NCBI GenBank assembly: GCA_020718525.1 | Contig: DYRX01000065.1 | Coordinates: 1 to 15,215 of the forward strand | Reading direction: 5' to 3' | DNA length: 15,215 nucleotides | Source: Victivallis vadensis | GTDB taxonomy: Bacteria > Verrucomicrobiota > Lentisphaeria > Victivallales > GWF2-50-93 | In this document: piece by piece, positions 1-6,689 of the stretch | Numbering within the stretch: the first letter of the stretch is position 1 | How the letters are laid out: every line of letters begins with the position of its first letter | Position numbers and translations under genes: made by a program | Notes under the pieces: model-generated | The model's input: the letters and a program-made list of their open reading frames with translations, nothing else | Databases searched by the model: none | Told to the model about the DNA's origin: nothing

Positions 1-125
1 AAGATACGCTTAAATTTTGCAATTTTTAACGATGTCGCGGATTCAGATGTCTGAAATTCAGATTTCTTGAGCCGTATAGGGAAAATTATAATCTTATGGA
101 AAATACATATGTTGGATTTGTTTCA

Positions 126-207
126 ATCGGGGTCGGCGTCGCTATCGGAATCGGAATCGATGCATGGGAATAAGATTCGATCCCGATTCCGACCCCGATA
201 CCGACCT
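126..207. repeat. Hexamer-periodic inverted repeat (TCGGNN units)
   Basis: The left arm (126-160) is built of degenerate units of the form ATCGGN or TCGGNN repeated every six bases. The right arm (177-205) is the complementary CCGATN series. The central part pairs well (TCGATNCCGATTCCGA on the right matches the complement of the left arm), with mismatches falling at fixed positions of the six-base period. The spacer is about 16 bases. A long, imperfect hairpin is therefore possible in DNA or RNA. The translation of the region is low-complexity (SESES / RPRYRP), as expected of a repeat and not of a gene. It lies downstream of the minus-strand SGNH gene and could influence its 3' end, but it has no T-run. 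Confidence 0.6.
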
Positions 208-230
208 GTCTGCGTGCCCGCACAGGCAGA
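205..230. repeat. Palindromic unit CCTGTCTGC...CAGGCAG, long-loop copy
   Basis: CCTGT at 205-209 pairs with ACAGG at 222-226, and GCG at 212-214 pairs with CGC at 219-221 around a TGCC loop. The outer parts CCTGTCTGC and CAGGCAG are shared with a second copy at 4183-4203, where the middle is only three bases long. It therefore appears to be a dispersed small palindromic repeat. It directly abuts the hexamer repeat on its left. It sits about 60 bases past the stop codon of the minus-strand gene, where it might also stabilise or end that transcript. Confidence 0.5.
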
Positions 231-286
231 TAAATCCCGACAACAGCAATTTCCACGAGTCAGTAATTCTGAACTTGATTCCCTCC

Positions 287-997
287 TCAATTTCCAAGTA
301 TATCGCAGAAGGTTCCTTTCAGAAGATTTCCGGCTTCCTTGTATCCGGCCTTGTTGAAGGAAAAGCTGTTCTTTTCGAATAGTTCGGGGCGTCTTTTTCC
401 GCCCTTGTCGGCAAGGTTTATTTCCAGATCGAGGAAAAATATCATCTTGCCGTCTGCAAGCTCTTGCGTCCCCCTTGCGACCTCTTCACTGCGCCGCCAG
501 TAGTCTCCTCCCTCCTTTCCTCTTCTCATCGGAGGAATGAGAAGAAGCTTTGCGCCTGCTGACTGAAGCTTGATCACGGAAATAAGCTTTTTGATTGCTT
601 CGAGTGTGTTAGGAGCAGAATCACGGTTGTTGTCCCCGCCGATGTTCAGAACGATCAGTTTTGGATTTAGGCCTTGAAGCGCATTTCCGTTTGACAGCTT
701 CCAAAGCAGTGTTTGAGGATGCTCGCCTCCACTGCAGAAATTCACGAATTTTCTGTTTCCAAACATCTCCTTGAAAATCGGAGAGAATTCAGGTCTGAAA
801 TTCCATTTTTCAAAGAGGGCTTCCCCGAAAATGAGGATGTCTGGAGATTTCTCTTTGTTTCTGTCGCGCAATGCAATGAAGCGCTTTTCCCATTTTTCCC
901 CCATACTCATAGGCACGCATGTCGCAGGCTCAGCTATCAAAGCTTGGGATAGAAGAATTGCCAGAGCACAAGAAAGCAAATATCTTGATACAAACAT
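287..997 (-). CDS. Exported SGNH/GDSL-hydrolase-like protein with degenerate catalytic triad
   Basis: This 236-residue protein starts at 997, eight bases after a GGAG Shine-Dalgarno on the minus strand. Residues 1-22 look like a signal peptide (hydrophobic LLSCALAILLSQALIA, then AEP), so it is probably exported. The rest follows the fold order of the PAF-acetylhydrolase 1b-alpha-like SGNH family: a block I strand (PDILIFGEALFEKW, about 52-65), block II (GGEHPQTLLWKLSNG, about 90-104), block III (IVLNIGGDNN, about 115-124), and a block V-like end (FNKAGY, about 214-219). The usual GDS serine motif reads G58-E59-A60. The DxxH motif before the final GY reads N210-x-x-S213. Serine, aspartate and histidine thus all appear replaced, so esterase activity is unlikely. 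It may bind a glycan or lipid; that is inference. It stands alone, divergent from glyS. Confidence 0.75.
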   Translation of the reverse strand: MFVSRYLLSCALAILLSQALIAEPATCVPMSMGEKWEKRFIALRDRNKEKSPDILIFGEALFEKWNFRPEFSPIFKEMFGNRKFVNFCSGGEHPQTLLWKLSNGNALQGLNPKLIVLNIGGDNNRDSAPNTLEAIKKLISVIKLQSAGAKLLLIPPMRRGKEGGDYWRRSEEVARGTQELADGKMIFFLDLEINLADKGGKRRPELFEKNSFSFNKAGYKEAGNLLKGTFCDILGN

Positions 998-1020
998 ACT
1001 CAGGTCTCCAAGTTATTCAG

Positions 1021-1050
1021 ATTGTACCTGACCCCCGCCAACTGAATCAA
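1021..1050 (-). promoter_or_regulatory. Candidate promoter for the SGNH-like gene
   Basis: On the minus strand TTGATT (1050-1045) is followed after 18 bases by TACAAT (1026-1021). Each differs from the sigma-70 consensus by one or two bases. Initiation would fall about 15 bases before the start codon at 997, just upstream of the GGAG ribosome site. This is a pattern match only. Confidence 0.35.
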
Positions 1051-1225
1051 TCTTTACAAGAGCAAAGCGGAAAAACAAGATGGTTTTCCAGAAAAATATC
1101 CATTTTCAGAGTTGTGTCGAAGCTGTTTTTGCTTTTTATGCAACGATAGACCAGCACGCTTGTGCGGATACTGAGACATTGCGCATTGAAGTCCCAGTCT
1201 CCTTTGTTTTTTTACGCACACCCTA

Positions 1226-1254
1226 TTGCGGTGGAGATTCAAGAAGACTATATT
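1226..1254 (+). promoter_or_regulatory. Candidate promoter for glyS
   Basis: TTGCGG (1226-1231) and TATATT (1249-1254) are separated by exactly 17 bases. The -10 box is five of six to consensus and the -35 box is weak. Transcription would start near 1261, leaving a leader of about 70 bases before the glyS start. I see no T-box or other tRNA-sensing leader in that space. Confidence 0.4.
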
Positions 1255-1329
1255 ACGCGTCCAGCGCAGAAATCCATATTGCACAGCCTGCCGCGCAGAG
1301 GCATGCTTCAACACAAAGGACGGCATCTA

Positions 1330-2667
1330 ATGAGCGAAAAGACCGCGTCGAATCCGGGTTTGATGGAAAAAATCGTCTCTTTATGCAAGAGAAGGGGCTT
1401 CATCTTTCAAAGCTCCGAAATATACGGCGGAATCAATGGATTCTGGGACTATGGTCCCTACGGCACAGCCCTCAAGCGCGCCGTCGAGCAGCTCTGGTGG
1501 CGTGAAATGGTCGAAAAGCGCGACAATGTAGTCGGACTTGACTCGACAATCATTTCCCATCCAAAAGTCTGGAAGGCCTCCGGCCATTTGGACAAGTTCG
1601 GAGATCTGATGACAGACTGCAGAAACTGCAAGGCGAGGCACCGTGTTGACCAGATGGAAAATCCTGCCGTATGTCCGGCATGCGGCTCCAAGGATCTGAC
1701 TCCGCCCAGAGAATTCAATCTTATGATGAAAACATATGTCGGCCCGGTTTTCGACGAAGAGCATGTTGCATATCTCAGAGCCGAAACCTGCCAGCCGATC
1801 TTTGTTGACTTCGACAATGTCAGAATTTCATCCCGACAGAAACTGCCCTTCGGCATAGCCCAGACAGGTAAGGCCTTCAGAAACGAGATCAACCCTAGAA
1901 ATTTCACGTTCAGATCCAGAGAATTCACCCAGATGGAAATGGAGTTCTTCTGCAAGGAAGAGGATTCAATGCAGTGGTACGAATACTGGCGCGGTGAAAG
2001 GATTGCCTACTACAAGAATTGCCTTGGCTTTTCCGGCGACGAGATAAAGATTCACGACCACGAGACTCTTGCCCACTACGCGAAGGCAGCACTGGACATA
2101 GAATTCAAATTCCCATTCGGATGGGGGGAACTCGAAGGAATACATCACAGAGGCACTTGGGACATGTCCAGACACGGAGAATTTTCCGGAGAATCCATGG
2201 AGTATTTCGACCAGGACTCCGGAAAGAAATTCCACCCGACAGTCGTTGAGACTTCAGTCGGACTCGACCGCACCATACTTGCACTACTCTGCCATGCATA
2301 CGCCGAAGAAATGGCGGAAACAAAAAAAGAAGGAGTTGAAGAGGATCTCAGAATCGTGCTGAGACTGCCTCCAGAGCTTGCCCCCGTGCAAATTGCCGTC
2401 CTGCCATTGACAAAAAAACTTGCAGATCCGGCGGAAAAACTGCACCGGGATCTCAGAGTCTGGCTGCGCTCCGAGTACGACCTTACCGGTAGCATTGGAA
2501 AAAGATACAGGCGCCAGGACGAGATCGGCACTCCGTTCTGTGCGACTGTTGATTTCGACACGCTCAACGATGGAGCCGTGACTGTAAGGAGCAGGGATTC
2601 CATGTCCCAGGAGAGAGTCTCGATGGATCAGGTCAGAACATACATTATGGAAAGACTGAAACGATGA
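1330..2667 (+). CDS. glyS: Glycine--tRNA ligase, dimeric alpha2 type
   Basis: This class II aminoacyl-tRNA synthetase charges tRNA-Gly with glycine in the cytoplasm. I place the start at 1330, nine bases after AAGGA (1316-1320). The open frame extends upstream to 1162, but that segment has no family resemblance. The product is 445 residues, near the usual size for actinobacterial-type single-chain enzymes. The N-terminus has the typical SSEIYGGINGFWDYGPYG stretch (about 28-45). A Cys4 zinc ribbon follows (C97, C100, C115, C118), then motif 2 (FRNEINPRNFTFRSREFTQ, from 183) and motif 3 (VETSVGLDRTILALL, from 306). The C-terminal anticodon-binding domain begins at APVQIAVLPLTKK (about 351). The identification is firm. 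The stop overlaps the next gene's start in an ATGA, so the zinc-ribbon gene is probably translated with it. Confidence 0.97.
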   Translation: MSEKTASNPGLMEKIVSLCKRRGFIFQSSEIYGGINGFWDYGPYGTALKRAVEQLWWREMVEKRDNVVGLDSTIISHPKVWKASGHLDKFGDLMTDCRNCKARHRVDQMENPAVCPACGSKDLTPPREFNLMMKTYVGPVFDEEHVAYLRAETCQPIFVDFDNVRISSRQKLPFGIAQTGKAFRNEINPRNFTFRSREFTQMEMEFFCKEEDSMQWYEYWRGERIAYYKNCLGFSGDEIKIHDHETLAHYAKAALDIEFKFPFGWGELEGIHHRGTWDMSRHGEFSGESMEYFDQDSGKKFHPTVVETSVGLDRTILALLCHAYAEEMAETKKEGVEEDLRIVLRLPPELAPVQIAVLPLTKKLADPAEKLHRDLRVWLRSEYDLTGSIGKRYRRQDEIGTPFCATVDFDTLNDGAVTVRSRDSMSQERVSMDQVRTYIMERLKR

Positions 2668-3086
2668 AAGACACCCAGGAAAAGCTCTATTGCCCGAGAT
2701 GCCCGTCGCAGGCGATGAGGCTTGAAAACATCGGCGGGGTCAGCGTCCACTTCTGCGAGAAATGCGGCGGCGTATGGCTCAACAAGGGCGAGCTCAATGC
2801 GCTAGTTCACCCGGCCGAAGGCGATCTGGAATTCTGCTCCATTGACCATTTTGCTGAGGACAGATACTCGGACATCGCATGTCCCCTTTGCCCTGAATCT
2901 AAAATGGTGAAAGTCAATTTCATACACTACTCCGACATTGTCATGGACTACTGCCCCAAATGCGGCGGAATCTGGCTGGATCGGGGTGAGCTGGACGCCA
3001 TTTCCGCCGAGATGAAGAGACTTCAGAAGATTCCGGAATCCTGGGACCACCGAGTCATGGTCTTCATCTCCAAGCTTCCATTCTGA
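2664..3086 (+). CDS. Double zinc-ribbon protein (zf-TFIIB type)
   Basis: This is a 140-residue cytoplasmic protein with two tandem copies of the zf-TFIIB ribbon. The first has C10-x2-C13 and C31-x2-C34, the second C73-x2-C76 and C97-x2-C100. Both end in the family signature CGG(V/I)WL(N/D)(K/R)GEL. A short helical tail follows. Proteins with this domain are common and mostly uncharacterised. Zinc binding is a safe prediction, while a role in transcription, RNA or protein handling is not shown. The start ATG overlaps the glyS stop by four bases (ATGA), which fixes the start and suggests translational coupling. No membrane segment is visible. Confidence 0.9.
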   Translation: MKDTQEKLYCPRCPSQAMRLENIGGVSVHFCEKCGGVWLNKGELNALVHPAEGDLEFCSIDHFAEDRYSDIACPLCPESKMVKVNFIHYSDIVMDYCPKCGGIWLDRGELDAISAEMKRLQKIPESWDHRVMVFISKLPF

Positions 3087-3125
3087 GCAGAATCAAATCC
3101 GCTTTTTATCCAGCAGGCAAAGCCG

Positions 3126-4001
3126 ATGAGCAATCTTTGCGAAATCTGCCCAAGAAACTGCCGGACGGACAGAGCAGAGACCACTGCCTTCTGCCTGATG
3201 CCCGAAAGAGCGGTCGTCGCCCATATCCAGGCGCACTTCTGGGAGGAGCCTCCGATCAGCGGCACAAAAGGAAGTGGAACTGTCTTCTTCTCGGGATGCA
3301 ACATGCGATGCGTCTATTGCCAGAACCACGGGATCAGCTCAACTCTTTGCGGTAAAACGACTTCAGATGAAATGCTCGCGAAACTTTTTCTGGAACTCAT
3401 GGCATCTGGTGTCCACAACATAAATCTTGTGACACCCACACATTTCAGCGGACGGATAGCGACAGCCATCCGCATCGCAAGAAAGTCAGGTCTTTCCATT
3501 CCTGTCATTTGGAACAGCAACGCCTATGAAAAGGTGGAAACGCTCAAGATGCTAGAAGGGCTTGTTGACATATATCTGCCCGACTTCAGATATTTCAACG
3601 ACGATGCGGCTCTCAGATATTCAAGAGCACATAGCTACAGCTCCTTCGCAAAATCTGCCATCCTCGAGATGTTCAGACAGGTCTCCCATCTTGAAATCAG
3701 AGACGGAGTCGCCGTCCGAGGTCTTCTTGTGCGCATCCTTGTTCTGCCCGGCGATCTCAACGACTGCGGCGAAATTCTTAAATGGATCGCTCAAAGCATT
3801 GGTGTTCAATGTCATATAAGCCTCATGGGGCAGTATTATCCGGCGCATCTGGCTTCCGAATACCCCGAACTAAACCGTCAGATCTCGCAGAATGAATATG
3901 AAAAAATCATGGACTTCGCTCTATCCCTCGGCTTCGAAGACGGATATTTTCAGGAGGTTGGCTCATCCTCCGACTGGACTCCAAATTTTTGCAAAGCCTG
4001 A
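3126..4001 (+). CDS. Radical SAM protein, PflA/PflX-like (COG1313 type)
   Basis: This 291-residue protein has a radical SAM cluster motif C58-x3-C62-x2-C65 (SGCNMRCVYCQN) that would hold a [4Fe-4S] cluster for cleaving S-adenosylmethionine. The N-terminus carries a second cysteine set, C5-x2-C8-x3-C12 (CEICPRNC), plus C23, typical of the PflX-like group related to pyruvate formate-lyase activating enzymes. Other expected features are NLVTPTHF (from 100), the strand VIWNSNAYE (about 127-135) and YLPDFRY (about 150-156). The substrate of this group is unknown, and no glycyl-radical enzyme lies nearby, so calling it a PFL activase would be unsafe. It follows the zinc-ribbon gene by 39 bases with a weak ribosome site and is probably in the same transcript. 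Confidence 0.92.
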   Translation: MSNLCEICPRNCRTDRAETTAFCLMPERAVVAHIQAHFWEEPPISGTKGSGTVFFSGCNMRCVYCQNHGISSTLCGKTTSDEMLAKLFLELMASGVHNINLVTPTHFSGRIATAIRIARKSGLSIPVIWNSNAYEKVETLKMLEGLVDIYLPDFRYFNDDAALRYSRAHSYSSFAKSAILEMFRQVSHLEIRDGVAVRGLLVRILVLPGDLNDCGEILKWIAQSIGVQCHISLMGQYYPAHLASEYPELNRQISQNEYEKIMDFALSLGFEDGYFQEVGSSSDWTPNFCKA

Positions 4002-4181
4002 TTTTAATCCACATGCAACGACAATGCACGATCCTCTTCTCATTGCGCCATTCGCGGTGCTCGTGCAGAGATAGTATAACGTTGCGCTCACCTGCCCGAC
4101 AAAAACGCCGCAAGTCGGTTTTGAGGGACAAGGTGCATCAGCCTTAGAATTCCGTCGTTCTTTTTGACCTCGCGCCAAGAC

Positions 4182-4203
4182 GCCTGTCTGCCGACAGGCA
4201 GGC
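4182..4203. repeat. Nested palindrome GCCTGTC-TGCC-GACAGGC, short-loop copy
   Basis: Seven-base perfect arms, GCCTGTC (4182-4188) and GACAGGC (4193-4199), enclose a TGCC loop, and AGGC follows. It interrupts the left arm of the composite repeat exactly between GACGC and AAAGGCG. It shares CCTGTCTGC and CAGGCAG with the unit at 205-230. Its position inside another repeat points to insertion of a mobile palindromic unit. Confidence 0.6.
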
Positions 4204-4248
4204 AAAGGCGCAAAGTTTTTTTCTCCTCGCATCCGCTCGGGTTGAGAC

Positions 4249-4270
4249 AAACCCTTTTGAAAAAGGGGTT
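4249..4270. repeat. CCCTTTT-GA-AAAAGGG hairpin
   Basis: CCCTTTT (4252-4258) and AAAAGGG (4261-4267) are perfectly complementary around a two-base GA loop. AA and TT outside extend the pairing past one mismatch. It sits in the core of the composite repeat. There is no strong T-run directly after it, so I list it as part of the repeat and not as a terminator. Confidence 0.5.
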
Positions 4271-4467
4271 CTTTCTCAAACTCTTTCCGAAAATCTTTTT
4301 ATATTTCCTTTGCGCCTTAGCGCCTTTGCGTGAGATCATTACGGGTTCTAACAGCGAGGAGAGCATGACAAGTCCATTGCGATTCCGATTTCTACCCTGT
4401 TTCTTCCAGCAAAGCCAGGGGGATTCAAGGAAATATGCGATAATTCAATTTTTTTCTCGCATAATGT

Positions 4468-4496
4468 TTGACTTCACTGCAATCAGGATTTATCTT
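4468..4496 (+). promoter_or_regulatory. Candidate promoter for tRNA-Phe
   Basis: TTGACT (4468-4473) and TATCTT (4491-4496) are 17 bases apart. The -35 box is five of six and the -10 box four of six to the sigma-70 consensus. Initiation would fall near 4503, about 13 bases before the mature tRNA 5' end, a usual distance for a lone tRNA gene. Confidence 0.5.
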
Positions 4497-4515
4497 TCCA
4501 GCTCGTTTTGAGATT

Positions 4516-4591
<76 letters not shown>

Positions 4592-5117
4592 TTCTATATT
4601 TTTTCATTTTAATAAATTCAAATCGCGACTTTATCATCCGCCAGATTGACAAGCTCCAGGTCGGATATATTCCCGGCAGATGGACATTCACTGAACTACT
4701 TCGTCCTGAGAATCTGGCAGAGCTCCGACAGATATAGTGAACGATCCGCGATGCTCATGTATCTCCTTCCCCTTGCACAACGCTTCAGGATTTGCCACAC
4801 CTGTCAAAGGGTTGGCAAAATTTCTGGTTCCGCTTATCTTTCAATGATTTACCTGAAATATATGAAACTGAAATAATGTATATGCTTGTAAATGAAAAAC
4901 AAACACTCCGATTATAATTCGCAGAGACGCCTGGAAAAATCTGCGCATGAAAGGAGCTGGAACGCTTTAATTCCTCAATATTGCCTGTATATTGCGCGCG
5001 GACTTCATGTTGTTGTTCCTTTTTGCAACCGTAGCGAAGCAATTCCTTTGCAGACACGGAGCGAATGGAATCTGTTTCAGATATTCGGATCTCAATTCAA
5101 GAAAGGAAAGATGAGCA
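4592..5117. other. Intergenic region between tRNA-Phe and serA
   Basis: No supported gene lies in these 526 bases. The open frames on both strands are short, lack ribosome sites and show no recognisable domain. I see one well-formed hairpin (4791-4819) and one perfect -10-like TATAAT (4913-4918) without a properly spaced -35 box (the nearest, TTGTAA at 4886-4891, is 21 bases away). The serA ribosome site AAAGGAAAG is at 5102-5110. The serA operon promoter is expected here but I cannot fix it. Confidence 0.5.
4791..4819. repeat. Bulged hairpin TTTGCCA-ACC / GGT-TGGCAAA
   Basis: TTTGCCA (4791-4797) pairs with TGGCAAA (4813-4819), and after a single bulged C, ACC (4799-4801) pairs with GGT (4810-4812) around an eight-base loop. 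This is ten perfect pairs. ATTTCTGG follows, so it is not a typical intrinsic terminator. It may be a regulatory site or leader structure upstream of serA, or a repeat remnant. Confidence 0.4.
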
Positions 5118-6686
5118 ATGAAAAAGGTTCTAATCCCGACAAAGCTGGAATCCGTTGCGGCAGAGACACTTAAGGCAAAAGGATATTCGGTCGTCCAAGA
5201 CGCGAAGACCCCCCTTGCCGATCTGGCGAAAGCCAACCCCGACACGGAAGTGATGATAGTGAGAAGCGAGAAGGTAGGACCCGACGTCCTTGACGCATTT
5301 CCAATGCTGAAGCTCGTCGTCAGGGCAGGCGCCGGCTACGATACAATTGACACAAAATACGCTAGAAAAAAGAACGTTGACGTAATGAACACGCCCGGCG
5401 CGAACGCCAACGCGGTCGCAGAGGAGGTGGTCGCCATGATGCTTGCCGTCAGCCGACATCTCGTCCCCGGCGACGTCACCACGAGGAAAGGCGAATGGGA
5501 GAAGAACAAGCTCATGGGAAGCGAGCTGACCGGGAAAACTCTCGGAGTTCTTGGAATGGGATACATTGGCAAACTTCTTGTGAAGAGGCTTGAGGGCTTC
5601 GAAATGAAGGTCTTGGCATACGACCCGGTTCTCTCCGCCGACCTTGCCGAAAAGCTGGGCGTCGAGCTTAGCACTGTCGAAAACATCTTCGAAAAATCTG
5701 ACTACATCTCCCTTCACATGCCGCAGACACCCGAGACAAAAGGCATGGTCAACAAGAGGCTCCTCTCGCTTATGAAGCCTGGTGCAACCCTTGTCAACTG
5801 CGCCCGTGCCGGAATCGTCAACGAGGAGGACATCCGCCAGATCAAGAAGGAAAAGAAAATATTCTTCTGCAACGACGTCTACCCGAAGGACGAGGCGGGG
5901 CCAAAGCCGATCGCGGACATAGCCGACATCATGTTGCCGCATCTTGGGGCGAGCACAGTCGAGGCGAACACGACTGCGGCGATCCGCGCGGCGGAACAGA
6001 CGATCGCATACTTTGAAAAGGGAATAAGCACATATGTCGTCAACAAGGGCGTTCCGGACGGTCTGAACGAGAAGTATCAGGAGCTTGCATTCATGCTTGC
6101 GAAGATCGCAAGATCATACCTGGGCAGAAATGTCGCCCCGCATCAGATCGAAACCAGCTTCTACGGCGGGCTCGGAAAATTCTCGAAGTGGCTTCTTCCT
6201 CCAATCGTGGCGGGAATCTCCTCCGAATTCGACATATATCAGGATGCGTCGGACGCGGAGGCCTTCCTGAAAGGCAGAGGAATTCTCTTTTCGGACAGAG
6301 ATGTTGACGAGGGGAAAAACTATGGCGATTCAATGACAATAGACCTCTACGAGGGCTCGGGGACTCTCCGCAAGGTAAGTGTCCGCGGCACTATCGCGGA
6401 GAACAATCTGATGCTTTCACGAATCAACAAGTTTGACAAGATGTATCTTGACCCTGTGGGAAACACCCTCTTCGTCGAGTATGCCGACAAGCCTGGAGTG
6501 CTGGGGGCGATTGCTAGCATTCTTGGCAGAAAGAACATCAACATCATTGATGTCAGGGCGCCTCAGAGCTCTGACGGAAGCAGGGCTATCGCCGTTTTCA
6601 AGACGAATGCCCTGGTGCCGGACGAAACCGTTGCGGAAATTGCATCCGAAGTCGGCGCGGACCACGCGTTTGCCTTCATATATTGA
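5118..6686 (+). CDS. serA: D-3-phosphoglycerate dehydrogenase
   Basis: This cytoplasmic NAD-dependent enzyme oxidises 3-phosphoglycerate to 3-phosphohydroxypyruvate, the first step of serine synthesis. At 522 residues it matches the long, ACT-containing class (M. tuberculosis type, about 528). The start at 5118 follows AAAGGAAAG by seven bases. The Rossmann motif is G146-M-G148-Y-I-G151, and D169 (VLAYDP) is the expected NAD-preferring aspartate. R230 (NCARAGIV) and H275 (MLPHLGAST) fit the catalytic arginine and histidine, and E259 (DVYPKDEAG) is the likely glutamate partner in a divergent loop. A middle regulatory domain (about 310-440) and an ACT domain (about 448-522, FVEYADKPGVLGAIASIL) suggest allosteric control, possibly by serine. 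It heads a four-gene operon, with only three bases before the next start. Confidence 0.93.
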   Translation: MKKVLIPTKLESVAAETLKAKGYSVVQDAKTPLADLAKANPDTEVMIVRSEKVGPDVLDAFPMLKLVVRAGAGYDTIDTKYARKKNVDVMNTPGANANAVAEEVVAMMLAVSRHLVPGDVTTRKGEWEKNKLMGSELTGKTLGVLGMGYIGKLLVKRLEGFEMKVLAYDPVLSADLAEKLGVELSTVENIFEKSDYISLHMPQTPETKGMVNKRLLSLMKPGATLVNCARAGIVNEEDIRQIKKEKKIFFCNDVYPKDEAGPKPIADIADIMLPHLGASTVEANTTAAIRAAEQTIAYFEKGISTYVVNKGVPDGLNEKYQELAFMLAKIARSYLGRNVAPHQIETSFYGGLGKFSKWLLPPIVAGISSEFDIYQDASDAEAFLKGRGILFSDRDVDEGKNYGDSMTIDLYEGSGTLRKVSVRGTIAENNLMLSRINKFDKMYLDPVGNTLFVEYADKPGVLGAIASILGRKNINIIDVRAPQSSDGSRAIAVFKTNALVPDETVAEIASEVGADHAFAFIY

Positions 6687-6689
6687 ACA

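Larger units (their letters stand above)
4166..4337. repeat. Composite inverted-repeat element (KGAKAQR-type repeat)
   Basis: The right arm (4307-4337) read as reverse complement is GATCTCACGCAAAGGCGC followed by TAAGGCGCAAAGG. The left arm begins GACCTCGCGCCAAGACGC (4166-4183) and continues AAAGGCGCAAAG (4204-4215). These match with four substitutions over the first 18 bases, then 11 matching bases, once a 20-base palindromic insert (4184-4203) is removed. The core between the arms is about 90 bases and contains its own hairpin. No coding capacity is convincing. The structure resembles a non-autonomous, MITE-like or hairpin-type dispersed element. The type of element is inference. Confidence 0.6.
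4002..4515. other. Repeat-rich intergenic region before tRNA-Phe
   Basis: No convincing gene is seen in these 514 bases. Minus-strand frames across 4088-4366 give phrases such as ISRKGAKAQR and CLPVGRQA, which I recognise as spurious translations of widespread intergenic repeats. The region contains the composite inverted repeat (4166-4337), the nested palindrome and the CCCTTTT hairpin listed separately. Positions 4002-4165 and 4338-4467 show nothing I can name. No clear terminator follows the radical SAM gene. Confidence 0.6.

Noticed and set aside
67..382. Plus-strand open frames at the window start
   Set aside because: They translate the TCGGNN repeat into low-complexity SESES/RPRYRP stretches and have no ribosome site.
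1162..1329. Upstream in-frame extension of glycyl-tRNA synthetase
   Set aside because: The segment has no family similarity. A good ribosome site (AAGGA at 1316-1320) points to the start at 1330, and the candidate promoter lies inside the extension.
4249..4270. CCCTTTT hairpin as a terminator of the radical SAM gene
   Set aside because: It lies about 250 bases after the stop, has no proper T-run behind it and is part of a repeat element.
3963..4366. Minus-strand frames containing KGAKAQR and CLPVGRQA
   Set aside because: These are translations of the intergenic inverted repeat and nested palindrome, a known kind of spurious protein.
4886..4918. TTGTAA/TATAAT as the serA promoter
   Set aside because: The boxes are 21 bases apart, too long for a normal sigma-70 promoter; only the TATAAT itself is good.
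4646..5057. Short open frames on both strands between tRNA-Phe and serA
   Set aside because: There are no ribosome sites and no recognisable domains, and composition is unlike the flanking genes.
5130..5942. 270-codon minus-strand open frame inside serA
   Set aside because: It is a shadow of serA in a codon-biased gene; the plus strand has clear dehydrogenase motifs throughout.
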